Under the pieces are notes generated by a model that worked only from the letters and a program-made list of their open reading frames with translations, was not told where the DNA came from and searched no databases. Source: Ureibacillus aquaedulcis (GTDB taxonomy: Bacteria > Bacillota > Bacilli > Bacillales_A > Planococcaceae). Taken from it: DNA of 38,009 nt. Each line of letters opens with the position of its first letter. Positions within the stretch are counted from its first letter, which is position 1. Shown in pieces: positions 1 to 6,083 of the stretch. The stretch lies in the NCBI RefSeq assembly GCF_030418165.1, contig NZ_JAUHTQ010000023.1, forward strand, positions 1-38,009. Reading direction: 5' to 3'. The translations under genes and the position numbers were made by a program.

Positions 1-108
1 GTTAATCTTTACACTAATTGGTGTTGCTGCTTTGACATGTTGAGTACCAATTATAATGGGTATCAAAAGTACTATTGATAGAATTGAGATTTTAATGAGA
101 TATTTCAT
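1..108 (-). CDS. Secreted protein, N-terminus only (cut by window edge)
   Basis: The leftward reading frame begins at an ATG (108-106) seven bases after an AGGAG ribosome site (116-120). It stays open to the window edge, giving 36 residues. The protein starts MKYLIKISILSIVLLIPIII, followed by GTQHVKAATPISVKIN. This is a typical Gram-positive signal peptide with a likely cleavage after VKA-A. The start of the mature part (TPISVKIN) is reminiscent of stalk or copper-amine-oxidase N-terminal-like domains, but too little is visible to assign a function. Signal peptide confident, family unknown. Confidence 0.6.
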   Translation of the reverse strand, partial: MKYLIKISILSIVLLIPIIIGTQHVKAATPISVKIN

Positions 109-191
109 CTAATGGCTCCTTATGTATGTGAAATTAATACCATAATAATTTTCCCTCATATAGTATTATTTTTCAATATCAATTATATATT

Positions 192-223
192 TTATTCAAC
201 AATCGGGCGCGATTGTTGAATAA
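192..223. repeat. Perfect 14-bp inverted repeat
   Basis: Two perfect 14-bp arms (192-205 and 210-223; arm TTATTCAACAATCG) flank a GGCG loop. No T-run follows on the plus strand, so it is not a classical terminator for that direction. It lies upstream of the leftward gene at 1-108 and could be a dispersed palindromic element or a regulatory or transcript-end hairpin. Confidence 0.6.
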
Positions 224-271
224 GCTCCTACATCAATACTTAAACATAAACCCTTAAGTAAAAGAGGATAG

Positions 272-298
272 ACCAGGTAGTTATTACCTGGTTTTTCT
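272..298 (+). terminator. Rho-independent terminator without a visible upstream gene
   Basis: The stem ACCAGGTA (272-279) pairs with TACCTGGT (285-292), followed by TTTTT. It points rightward, but no rightward gene lies between position 1 and this hairpin. It may end a short transcript, or insulate the SOS-controlled promoter just downstream. Confidence 0.65.
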
Positions 299-300
299 TA

Positions 301-358
301 TTGCCAAAAAGGGAACTAATGTTCTATAATCGTTTGCATATAATAAGAACATAAGTTC
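301..358 (+). promoter_or_regulatory. Promoter with two LexA (SOS)-like boxes
   Basis: A sigma-A-like promoter (TTGCCA at 301-306, TATAAT at 325-330, 18-bp spacer) is overlapped by GAAC-TAAT-GTTC (313-324). A second box, GAAC-ATAA-GTTC (347-358), lies between the promoter and the first gene. Both fit the Bacillus LexA/DinR pattern GAAC-N4-GTTC. DNA damage is therefore the likely inducer of the 379-1282 gene set (inference from the boxes and from known YolD-family context). Confidence 0.65.
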
Positions 359-378
359 GGATTCGGAGGGTGGATAAA

Positions 379-600
379 ATGAAAGAACAGCTTTTAAAAA
401 TACTACAGCGTAATCAGTTGGCCGATATGATGTACATTTCAAGAACGGGCGAAATTACAAAAAGGCGTATTAAAGTTACAAAAATGGCAGAAGATTCATT
501 TAGTGCTTATTGCTTTATGAAGCATGCTAAACGTACTTTTATTATCGAAAATGTTCTCGCATTATCACCAGTAATCCGAAAAGAGCGTGAGGTAATTTGA
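379..600 (+). CDS. Small WYL-domain-like protein
   Basis: A 73-residue protein starting at ATG 379, eight to nine bases after GGAGGG (365-370); the in-frame GTG at 370 overlaps the ribosome site and is rejected. The sequence (MMYISRTGEITKRRIKV, then AYCFMKHAKRTFIIENVLAL) resembles the short stand-alone WYL-like proteins of Bacillales. These consist of a single beta-barrel module related to the ligand-sensing domain of DNA-damage and phage-defence regulators, here without a DNA-binding helix-turn-helix. It is first in an apparent three-gene SOS-controlled unit and overlaps the next start. The family call is by motif memory only; its role is unknown. Confidence 0.6.
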   Translation: MKEQLLKILQRNQLADMMYISRTGEITKRRIKVTKMAEDSFSAYCFMKHAKRTFIIENVLALSPVIRKEREVI

Positions 601-938
601 ACTTTGGAAATTTCGAGCTAATACATAAACAAATTATTTTAGACTTAACAATTCGCACCCTGGAACATGATCGTAAATACATCGGAGATTTTAAGATGAA
701 AAGGGTCTTCGAAATGTGGTTTGATGCAAAAATAATTGAGCTGCACACTTATGTAAAAAATTCTAAAGCTGAACTAGGTAAGAATGGTGTAAGAATCCAA
801 TCAAGCAAAAAGGATGGGGATTTTACAATATATACCGTAGTAGAGAAAGGAATTGTTTCAGAAAAGAGATATTCAAACATCGCACTCAGAAATCATTGTG
901 AGGAGGAAATTAAACGCTTGCTAGGTTTAACAGAATAG
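597..938 (+). CDS. Small conserved protein of unknown function
   Basis: 113 residues from TTG 597, which overlaps the stop codon of the preceding gene (598-600) and sits after GTGAGG, implying translational coupling. It is mostly helical and charged, with EHDRKYIGDFKMKRVFE near the start and KDGDFTIYTVVEKG before a C-terminal RNHCEEEIKRLLG segment. No catalytic motif, signal peptide or membrane segment is visible. It vaguely recalls small YhjD-like Bacillales proteins, but I do not recognise it firmly. Its place between a WYL-like gene and a YolD-like gene suggests it belongs to an SOS or phage-derived accessory module. Confidence 0.55.
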   Translation: MNFGNFELIHKQIILDLTIRTLEHDRKYIGDFKMKRVFEMWFDAKIIELHTYVKNSKAELGKNGVRIQSSKKDGDFTIYTVVEKGIVSEKRYSNIALRNHCEEEIKRLLGLTE

Positions 939-950
939 GGAGAATATCGA

Positions 951-1282
951 ATGTTAAAAGATCGTGGTAATAAAAAATGGACGGCCATGATGCTGACTGA
1001 ACATGTAAGTGACTTGCGTGATTGGTATGAAAGTGATTTTGACGTCCCAGAACCTGACTATGATGAAGTTAGTTTGAGTTCAATAGCTGATGATCTAAAC
1101 ATTGCTTATCAGGCTAAATCTACAGTGCGTATATATTACTGGAGCAATAAACGGCAGAAGTACATGAGGGACTAGTAGTTGATTTGCTGGTCGGTGAGCA
1201 GGCGGTTAAATTTAGAGCAGCAGATATATACAATGCAAATTTGGACCTGCGGCATATCATAAAAATTAATTTTATCGATTAA
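951..1282 (+). pseudogene. YolD-like protein, frameshifted
   Basis: The frame from ATG 951 begins MLKDRGNKKWTAMMLTEHV, a clear YolD-family start (known partners of UvrX/DinB-type lesion-bypass polymerases), but stops at 1175 after 74 residues. In the -1 frame from 1166 the sequence continues without a stop to 1282 as EGLVVDLLVGEQAVKF and RAADIYNANLDLRHIIKINF. This restores the family's usual C-terminal beta-strands and a total of about 112 residues. A single-base deletion near 1160-1170 explains it. Alternatives are a sequencing error or programmed shifting; no slippery heptamer is obvious. No polymerase gene follows. Confidence 0.7.
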
Positions 1283-1285
1283 AAA

Positions 1286-1316
1286 ATGCCACACATTTTT
1301 TTGAGTGGCTTTCTTA
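1286..1316 (+). terminator. Terminator of the SOS-controlled cluster
   Basis: GCCAC (1288-1292) pairs with GTGGC (1305-1309), flanked by A-rich sequence on the left and TTTCTT on the right. It lies immediately after the shifted-frame stop of the YolD-like gene, which supports the gene originally ending at 1282. Confidence 0.6.
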
Positions 1317-1420
1317 ATCAAAAAGTGTCCATAAGGTGCCCATTTTGAATAAAACTAACTTAATCTAGACAAGTTCTATATAAGAATCGTTAAAAGTACT
1401 CTTAATAACTAAGTAATTTA

Positions 1421-1534
1421 TTGCACAATATAAATACATATAACTGTATAGAAGTATAATCACAGCCAGCCAGGAAGCTGTTCTTAATTTAACCTTTACT
1501 CAACCCTCTGCATAACTAGAGGGGTGTTTTTTTT
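1421..1534 (+). ncRNA. Candidate small RNA (promoter plus terminator, no ORF)
   Basis: A possible promoter (TTGCAC 1421-1426, TGTATA 1445-1450, 18-bp spacer; TATAAT also at 1455-1460) is followed about 45 bases later by a strong intrinsic terminator. No start codon with a ribosome site lies between. A CAGC/GCTG hairpin is also possible near 1464-1480. The resulting transcript would be roughly 70-80 nt. This is inference from signal arrangement; it could equally be the leftover end of a lost gene. Confidence 0.3.
1504..1534 (+). terminator. Rho-independent terminator
   Basis: CCCTCT (1504-1509) pairs with AGAGGG (1518-1523) across an 8-base loop and is followed by GTG and a run of eight T. 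No rightward protein gene ends just upstream, hence the small-RNA suggestion. Confidence 0.75.
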
Positions 1535-1724
1535 CCTCCCTCGAATTTCATTCCCAACACCTCTTATTATATAATTTTATCTATTTAGGAACTCGAAAAA
1601 CTATGATGTTTTGACTAATCTAAAGGCGAATAAATGAGAGTTTGACTCTATATACATTCGGGAGCTTGATAGATATTCTTATAGTGTGAATTGTTTTAAT
1701 ATTCCGAATAAATGGAGGGGTCAA

Positions 1725-2762
1725 ATGAAGAAGAAGATTATCGCATTATCTGTAACAGGAATCCTGGCACTTGGCGTGGTTGCACCAGCCGCATCACTAG
1801 CGGTGGGCAATGGGCCGAGCTACGGTGGTAATGAATCGATTCAAACTTCCAATCTCTATACTTACGAGGGAATGGTTGATTATCTGAAGCAGCAGGATGC
1901 TAAACAAGAAGCGATGCAGCTTGAGGTTATTGGACAAACGGTTAAAAACCGGGATATCTATTTGGCCAAATATATCACCAACCCGGATAATCCAACCATA
2001 CTTTTCTTAACACAGCAGCATGGAAATGAACAATTAACAACTGAAGGTGCACTAGAATTCATCAAGCATCTAGGCACAAATAAAACAAATGGAGTTCTTG
2101 AAAATGTGAATATCCTGGTTGTACCGATGCTGAATGCAGATGGCGCTATGGGAGATGTTGATTTCTCTCTTGAAGATTATGTAGCGGATGGGGGACGCCA
2201 TCTGACGCGCTACAATGCAGTTGGAACGGACCTAAACCGTGACCATGTTGATAAAAAACAGCCTGAAACACAAGCCTTGCATCAAAATGTTCTGCAAAAA
2301 TATGATATTGACTATATGATAGATCTGCATCACCAAGGTACACAATCCGAGCGAGATGGAAAATTAGTTTCTGGTTCTATGCTCTACCCGACAAATGAAA
2401 ATGTAAAACCGGAAGTGCTGGAGAAATCTAAAAAGCTTGGTGCGGTTGTATTCAATGCGGTGGATTCTACAGGTTGGGGTCATCTTGCAAAATATAATGG
2501 CGGAAGCGGGGAAAATATTGGCCGTAACGGTGCTGCGGTTCAATACGATATTTCCACACTTTTATTCGAAATGCGCGGAATGTCCGACCATGAGTATGAT
2601 GGAGCGGTAATTGGACAAAAAAGTAACGGTTATTTAATTAAACAAACAGTTACAACATTGGATGCGGCGGTTCGTGCAATTGCTGATGGTTCGATTGAAA
2701 CAGTTGATACAAGCTTCTGGGATACATTGGCAACTCAAACAACACGTCAATCTGAAGAGTAA
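1725..2762 (+). CDS. Secreted M14-family zinc carboxypeptidase (first of two)
   Basis: 345 residues from ATG 1725, four to six bases after GGAGGGG (1714-1720); an upstream in-frame GTG at 1686 has no ribosome site. An N-terminal signal peptide (MKKKIIALSVTGILALGVVA, PAASLA) implies export. Zinc ligands fit the M14 pattern: His99 and Glu102 in QQHGNEQ, and His202 in MIDLHHQG. The catalytic Glu is probably Glu282 in LFEMRG. DLNRDH supplies the substrate-carboxylate Arg region. It should remove C-terminal residues from peptides or trim peptidoglycan peptides outside the cell; substrate not determinable. It is followed 83 bases later by a paralogue. Confidence 0.85.
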   Translation: MKKKIIALSVTGILALGVVAPAASLAVGNGPSYGGNESIQTSNLYTYEGMVDYLKQQDAKQEAMQLEVIGQTVKNRDIYLAKYITNPDNPTILFLTQQHGNEQLTTEGALEFIKHLGTNKTNGVLENVNILVVPMLNADGAMGDVDFSLEDYVADGGRHLTRYNAVGTDLNRDHVDKKQPETQALHQNVLQKYDIDYMIDLHHQGTQSERDGKLVSGSMLYPTNENVKPEVLEKSKKLGAVVFNAVDSTGWGHLAKYNGGSGENIGRNGAAVQYDISTLLFEMRGMSDHEYDGAVIGQKSNGYLIKQTVTTLDAAVRAIADGSIETVDTSFWDTLATQTTRQSEE

Positions 2763-2845
2763 AAATGCATGTTAGCGGAATAAATTTCGGGGAAGTCTCT
2801 TGATTTTTATTTCGCATTTCTAAATAAACGAAATTCGGAGGGATT

Positions 2846-4159
2846 ATGATGAAAATGAAGTTTTCAAAAATTGTTCTACCAGCTACCCTGGCGTTAACTT
2901 TAGGCGTTACTGCAGCAGCATCCGCGGCTCCGCAATCAAATCCAAATGGACCTTATATTGAAGACAACCAAAATATTTCGTTATCCAGCTATATGTCCAA
3001 CGCCGACTTGGCTAAGAAGCTCCAAAATCTTGAAGCATCTTCAAATGGAAAGATGAAGCTTGAAATCGCTGGATACTCCAACCAATCGCCGGATGGCTAT
3101 AAAACTGAATCGGAAAAAGGGGAGCCAATTTATGTTGCGAAGTTTGGGGATAATGATCCGAATAAAAAGCGAATCCTCATCACAGCGCAGATTCATGGAA
3201 ATGAGCAGATTGGTGCAGAGGCTGCAATCGATGTGATCCAAAAGCTTTCTTCTAATGGGAAAGAAGTTGAAGAGATTTTAGAGGAAGTGTCCATCTGGAT
3301 CATGCCGCGCATCAACCCTGAGGGTGCCGATAATCTATATGAAGGCAAGTGGTATCCGACTCGCTATACGCATCAGACTTGGCTTCCTGAAAACATTGGC
3401 TTGCCTGCCGATACATTGGCACCTTGGTACTACAATAGCGACGGAAGTGAAAGAGCACAGAATAACGATGGGCGAGTAGTATACGGTATTCCGGGCTATG
3501 ATCAAAATCGTGATTACAATCCAAATCTTGATTTTAGAGTAGAGAACCAGGACCTAAGTGAAGTGACGTCGTTCCTGAATGACAGAACTACTAATAACAG
3601 TAATTTCGGAGGTTTTTATGTTACCGCAGAAGCGCGAACAGTTACAAGCGTGTTTAAAGATTTCCAACCGGATGTCTATGTAGACGTACACCACCGCGGC
3701 TTTAATACGGTATCCGATGAAGATAACCGTTCGGTACCAGTTCAATTTGCGGCTGCCGTTGCAGATCCTTACACAGATCCATTCACAGGTGAACAATATG
3801 AGGTGGATGAGGATGTTTTGACACTTGCGAAACAGGTGAATGCCCTATCAGCCCTGACATTGCAAAAAGGTAACTCTCATTTTGGGGCAGTTCAAAAATA
3901 TCCTGATGTAAACTTGCCAGGTACAGCTTTAGGTGCATTTGCGCTTAATGATGCTTCCATTATGTTGATTGAAATTAAAGGCCAAAGCCAAACACTTGGC
4001 CAAAAGCAAGCAGGAATGCTGAAAGAAACTGTAACTCAGCCACTAATGGCCGTCTTCAAAGGATTGGCTGACGGTTCCATCCATGACGTTGATACAGCAG
4101 TTTATGATGAAATTCCAGAGTCTTCAAATCGGATTAGTGATCCGACTACTAGGGATTAA
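2846..4159 (+). CDS. Secreted M14-family zinc carboxypeptidase (second of two)
   Basis: 437 residues from ATG 2846 (ATG 2849 is equally plausible; GGAGGG at 2837-2842). The signal peptide ends near AAASAAP. M14 signature: His117 and Glu120 in IHGNEQIG, His282 in DVHHRGFN, and catalytic-type Glu376 in LIEIKGQ. PRINPEGAD and GYDQNRDYNP match the conserved substrate-binding parts. It is about 90 residues longer than its upstream neighbour, mainly through an insertion between the zinc-binding segments (around residues 150-270). The pair looks like an old duplication with divergence, perhaps with different peptide preferences. No terminator is visible between the two, so they may be co-transcribed. 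Confidence 0.85.
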   Translation: MMKMKFSKIVLPATLALTLGVTAAASAAPQSNPNGPYIEDNQNISLSSYMSNADLAKKLQNLEASSNGKMKLEIAGYSNQSPDGYKTESEKGEPIYVAKFGDNDPNKKRILITAQIHGNEQIGAEAAIDVIQKLSSNGKEVEEILEEVSIWIMPRINPEGADNLYEGKWYPTRYTHQTWLPENIGLPADTLAPWYYNSDGSERAQNNDGRVVYGIPGYDQNRDYNPNLDFRVENQDLSEVTSFLNDRTTNNSNFGGFYVTAEARTVTSVFKDFQPDVYVDVHHRGFNTVSDEDNRSVPVQFAAAVADPYTDPFTGEQYEVDEDVLTLAKQVNALSALTLQKGNSHFGAVQKYPDVNLPGTALGAFALNDASIMLIEIKGQSQTLGQKQAGMLKETVTQPLMAVFKGLADGSIHDVDTAVYDEIPESSNRISDPTTRD

Positions 4160-4170
4160 CAAAGGTTTGT

Positions 4171-4208
4171 GGGAGGGTGACCAGCCAATTGGGGTCACCC
4201 TCTCTATT
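4171..4208. terminator. Bidirectional terminator between convergent genes
   Basis: A 10-bp perfect stem, GAGGGTGACC (4173-4182) with GGTCACCCTC (4193-4202), sits between the carboxypeptidase stop at 4159 and the leftward lipoprotein stop at 4210. It is followed by TATTTTTA on the plus strand. Confidence 0.8.
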
Positions 4209-4209
4209 T

Positions 4210-4794
4210 TTACTCAATTTCCGGCAGTACCTTGTCCATTTGTGCTTCGTTCGATTTCACTGCATCACTATCGGGGGAGTCGACTCCACGGTATGCATAC
4301 TTCAAATTTTGATTATAGTCGAAAGCAAATTCCTTGATGGCCCCGTTGTTATTTTTCTCGACAAAATAGGATTTAAAGATATTTGTCAACATGCGTTCAT
4401 GATTGTCCAGTTCATCCAGATATGTGCCTGATTTATAATCCTCCACGATGTCTGTTTTAAATTGCTCCACTTTTTCCTCGGAAGGTTCATATTCCAGCAA
4501 GATTCCCTCAAGTTCATAAAATTTGTCCGATGGGGATTGTTCAGTTGCTGCAATCTCGTGTATTTTTCGAGCCCAATTTTCCGGGTCTATTTCATCGCTT
4601 TGTGCATCCTCACTAGCAGTTTTCTCGGCATCAGCTTCCTCGTTTGTTGTGTCTTCTGCAGGAGCTTCCGTTACTTCATCCGCAGGGGATGGTTCCGTTA
4701 TTTTCTCATCATTTTCAGCGGTGTCGGCCCCATTGCAAGCTGCCAATCCAACAATTAATACAAGAGTCAAACCTAAAAGATTTTTCCTGATCAT
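4210..4794 (-). CDS. Lipoprotein of unknown function
   Basis: 194 residues. A lipoprotein signal (MIRKNLLGLTLVLIVGLAAC) ends in the lipobox LAAC, so Cys20 should be lipidated and the protein anchored to the outer face of the membrane. A low-complexity acidic linker rich in Glu, Ala, Thr and Asp (about residues 24-70) follows, then a compact helical domain (WARKIHEIAATEQSP, YDQNLKYAYRG). AGGAGT precedes the start. The domain is not one I recognise. The acidic spacer would hold it away from the membrane. It converges on the carboxypeptidase genes, so a functional link to them is only a guess. Confidence 0.75.
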   Translation of the reverse strand: MIRKNLLGLTLVLIVGLAACNGADTAENDEKITEPSPADEVTEAPAEDTTNEEADAEKTASEDAQSDEIDPENWARKIHEIAATEQSPSDKFYELEGILLEYEPSEEKVEQFKTDIVEDYKSGTYLDELDNHERMLTNIFKSYFVEKNNNGAIKEFAFDYNQNLKYAYRGVDSPDSDAVKSNEAQMDKVLPEIE

Positions 4795-5149
4795 AAAAAT
4801 ACTCCTAACACGTTTTTATACATTTATTATGACTGAAGGATAGAAAGGCGATACCATTTATTTATTTTTTAGTCACACTATTCGCCCATCTTTAATACTA
4901 TAAATTGTCAACAGCAGATGATTCGAAAATCCAAAGTACTTTTACGCTATTGTTTTCTTTTCCGGGGTGCGAGGCTTGATTTATATTAGGTTCTAAAAAT
5001 TGAAGAAGTGTCACGATGTCACTTTGCCCCCCTTTTATGTTGAATGGAAAACATTTGTAATATCTACGAAAATCGAATCCGTGACATTTCACCAATTAGG
5101 CACATGCCGCATAGTATAGTTCGACTAGATGTTAAAGGAGGAAAAAGCG
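4795..5149. other. Intergenic region upstream of cotE
   Basis: 355 bases between the lipoprotein and cotE starts. No supported gene. A leftward open frame (5095-4898) begins with TTG and lacks a ribosome site. The right end carries the sporulation-type -10 described separately and the cotE ribosome site. Confidence 0.5.
5090..5118 (+). promoter_or_regulatory. Possible mother-cell sporulation promoter of cotE
   Basis: CATAGTATA (5110-5118) fits the CATA-N3-TA form of sigma-E/sigma-K -10 elements. An AC core 17 bases upstream (5091-5092) fits a sigma-K-type -35. In B. subtilis cotE is transcribed by sigma-E and sigma-K; the site here is inferred from motif and position only. Confidence 0.4.
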
Positions 5150-5788
5150 TTGAAACGTTTGCGTCAAATAGTGACAAAAGCGGTTGTCGCTAAAGGTAAG
5201 AAGAGAGTTGAAGGAAGTGAAGTAATTCGCCCTTCCTCTACGCCAACTAGTATTTTGGGATGTTGGGTGATCAATCATCACTACAATGCAAAAAAAGTAG
5301 GGAAATATGTAGAAATCACTGGAAAGTTCGATGTAAACGTATGGTATGCCTACAATAATAATACAAAAACAGCTGTTCACTCAGAAACAGTGAATTACAA
5401 AGATCGCATCAAGCTGCACTACCGCGATCAAGATGTAATCGAATCGAATGATTGCCATGTACGTGTAATGCAGCAACCAAACTGTATCGAAGCGGTAATC
5501 AATCAAAAAGGAGACTGCTTCAATGTAGTCATCGAACGTGAATTTGTAGTAGAAATTGTTGGCGAAACGAAAGTAGTCGTTTCTGTTCACGAAGTAGACT
5601 ACGAAGAAGAATGGACGTATGAAGAGGAAGAAGATGAATCTTCATCAAGCTCAAGCTCTAGCTCAAGCTCAAGCTCCTCATCGTCTAGCTCAAGCTCTAG
5701 TTCAAGCTCATCCTCATCTTCGTCATCGTCTTCTTCATCTGCAAGCAGCGGCTTTAAATTTATCGAAGACTCGTCATCATTTCGTTAA
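5150..5788 (+). CDS. cotE: Outer spore coat morphogenetic protein CotE, with polyserine tail
   Basis: 212 residues from TTG 5150, eight bases after AAAGGAGG (5134-5141). The segments RQIVTKAVVAKGKKR, ILGCWVINHHY, NVWYAYNNNTKT, VMQQPNCIEAVI and EREFVVEIVGETKVVV align with B. subtilis CotE. That protein assembles around the forespore and recruits the outer coat in the mother cell. Residues up to about 163 are the conserved domain ending in the usual acidic stretch (YEEEEDE). Residues 164-197 are then 34 consecutive serines encoded by mixed TCN and AGY codons, followed by ASSGFKFIEDSSSFR. B. subtilis CotE has instead an acidic tail of ordinary composition. Mixed codons argue for selection on serine rather than simple slippage. 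It is followed by mutS as in other Bacillales. Confidence 0.93.
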   Translation: MKRLRQIVTKAVVAKGKKRVEGSEVIRPSSTPTSILGCWVINHHYNAKKVGKYVEITGKFDVNVWYAYNNNTKTAVHSETVNYKDRIKLHYRDQDVIESNDCHVRVMQQPNCIEAVINQKGDCFNVVIEREFVVEIVGETKVVVSVHEVDYEEEWTYEEEEDESSSSSSSSSSSSSSSSSSSSSSSSSSSSSSSSSSASSGFKFIEDSSSFR

Positions 5789-5795
5789 TAAAGTG

Positions 5796-5845
5796 AGAGC
5801 GCCATCTACCAGTAAAGAGTAGAATAAAAAGGCGCTCTTCTTTAT
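5796..5845 (+). terminator. cotE terminator
   Basis: AGAGCGCC (5796-5803) pairs with GGCGCTCT (5831-5838) and is followed by TCTTTATTATTT. The loop is long (27 bases), but the 8-bp stem is perfect. Confidence 0.65.
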
Positions 5846-5860
5846 TATTTGTTTCCGGCC

Positions 5861-5899
5861 AAACAGGGGTTTTCGCTAAAGTTTGCGGAAATCCTGTTT
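5861..5899. other. Long imperfect hairpin between cotE and mutS
   Basis: AAACAGG (5861-5867) pairs with CCTGTTT (5893-5899). An inner TTTTCGC/GCGGAAA extension gives a near-complete 39-base hairpin followed by TCTATATTT. It could be a second terminator isolating mutS from sporulation transcription. Confidence 0.4.
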
Positions 5900-6083
5900 T
5901 CTATATTTCCATTGGATTCCATTGAAAAATCGATGCGTGAAAGGCACGTCTATCACCTGATTTTTGTTATACTGAATAGGAATGCATGAAATTCGGAAAA
6001 CACCCATACAAGGCAACCAATTTTTGTTACATATCGTGTTTTTCTTCCTAGAGTAAAGTTAAGTTTAGAGAGGTACCACAAAA

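Larger units (their letters stand above)
1283..1724. other. Intergenic region with terminators and a possible small transcript
   Basis: 442 bases without a credible gene. It holds the terminator at 1286-1316, the candidate small RNA ending at 1534 and an AT-rich lead-in to the carboxypeptidase gene. A TTGACT at 1642-1647 could be a -35 element for the latter, but no convincing -10 follows at the right distance. Confidence 0.5.

Noticed and set aside
951..1175. Programmed frameshifting in the YolD-like gene
   Set aside because: No slippery heptamer or downstream pseudoknot is evident; a simple one-base loss or sequencing error is more likely.
1686..1724. Extended start for the first carboxypeptidase
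   Set aside because: The GTG at 1686 has no ribosome site, while ATG 1725 follows GGAGGGG and begins a standard signal peptide.
4462..4843. Rightward frames opposite the lipoprotein gene
   Set aside because: Antisense shadows of a gene with a clear lipobox and ribosome site; no ribosome sites of their own.
4898..5095. Leftward 65-residue open frame upstream of cotE
   Set aside because: TTG start with an in-frame stop directly before it, no ribosome site, no recognisable domain, and it lies in the cotE promoter region.
5619..5822. Gln/Ala/Leu-rich frame overlapping the CotE tail
   Set aside because: An out-of-frame reading of the serine-codon tract.
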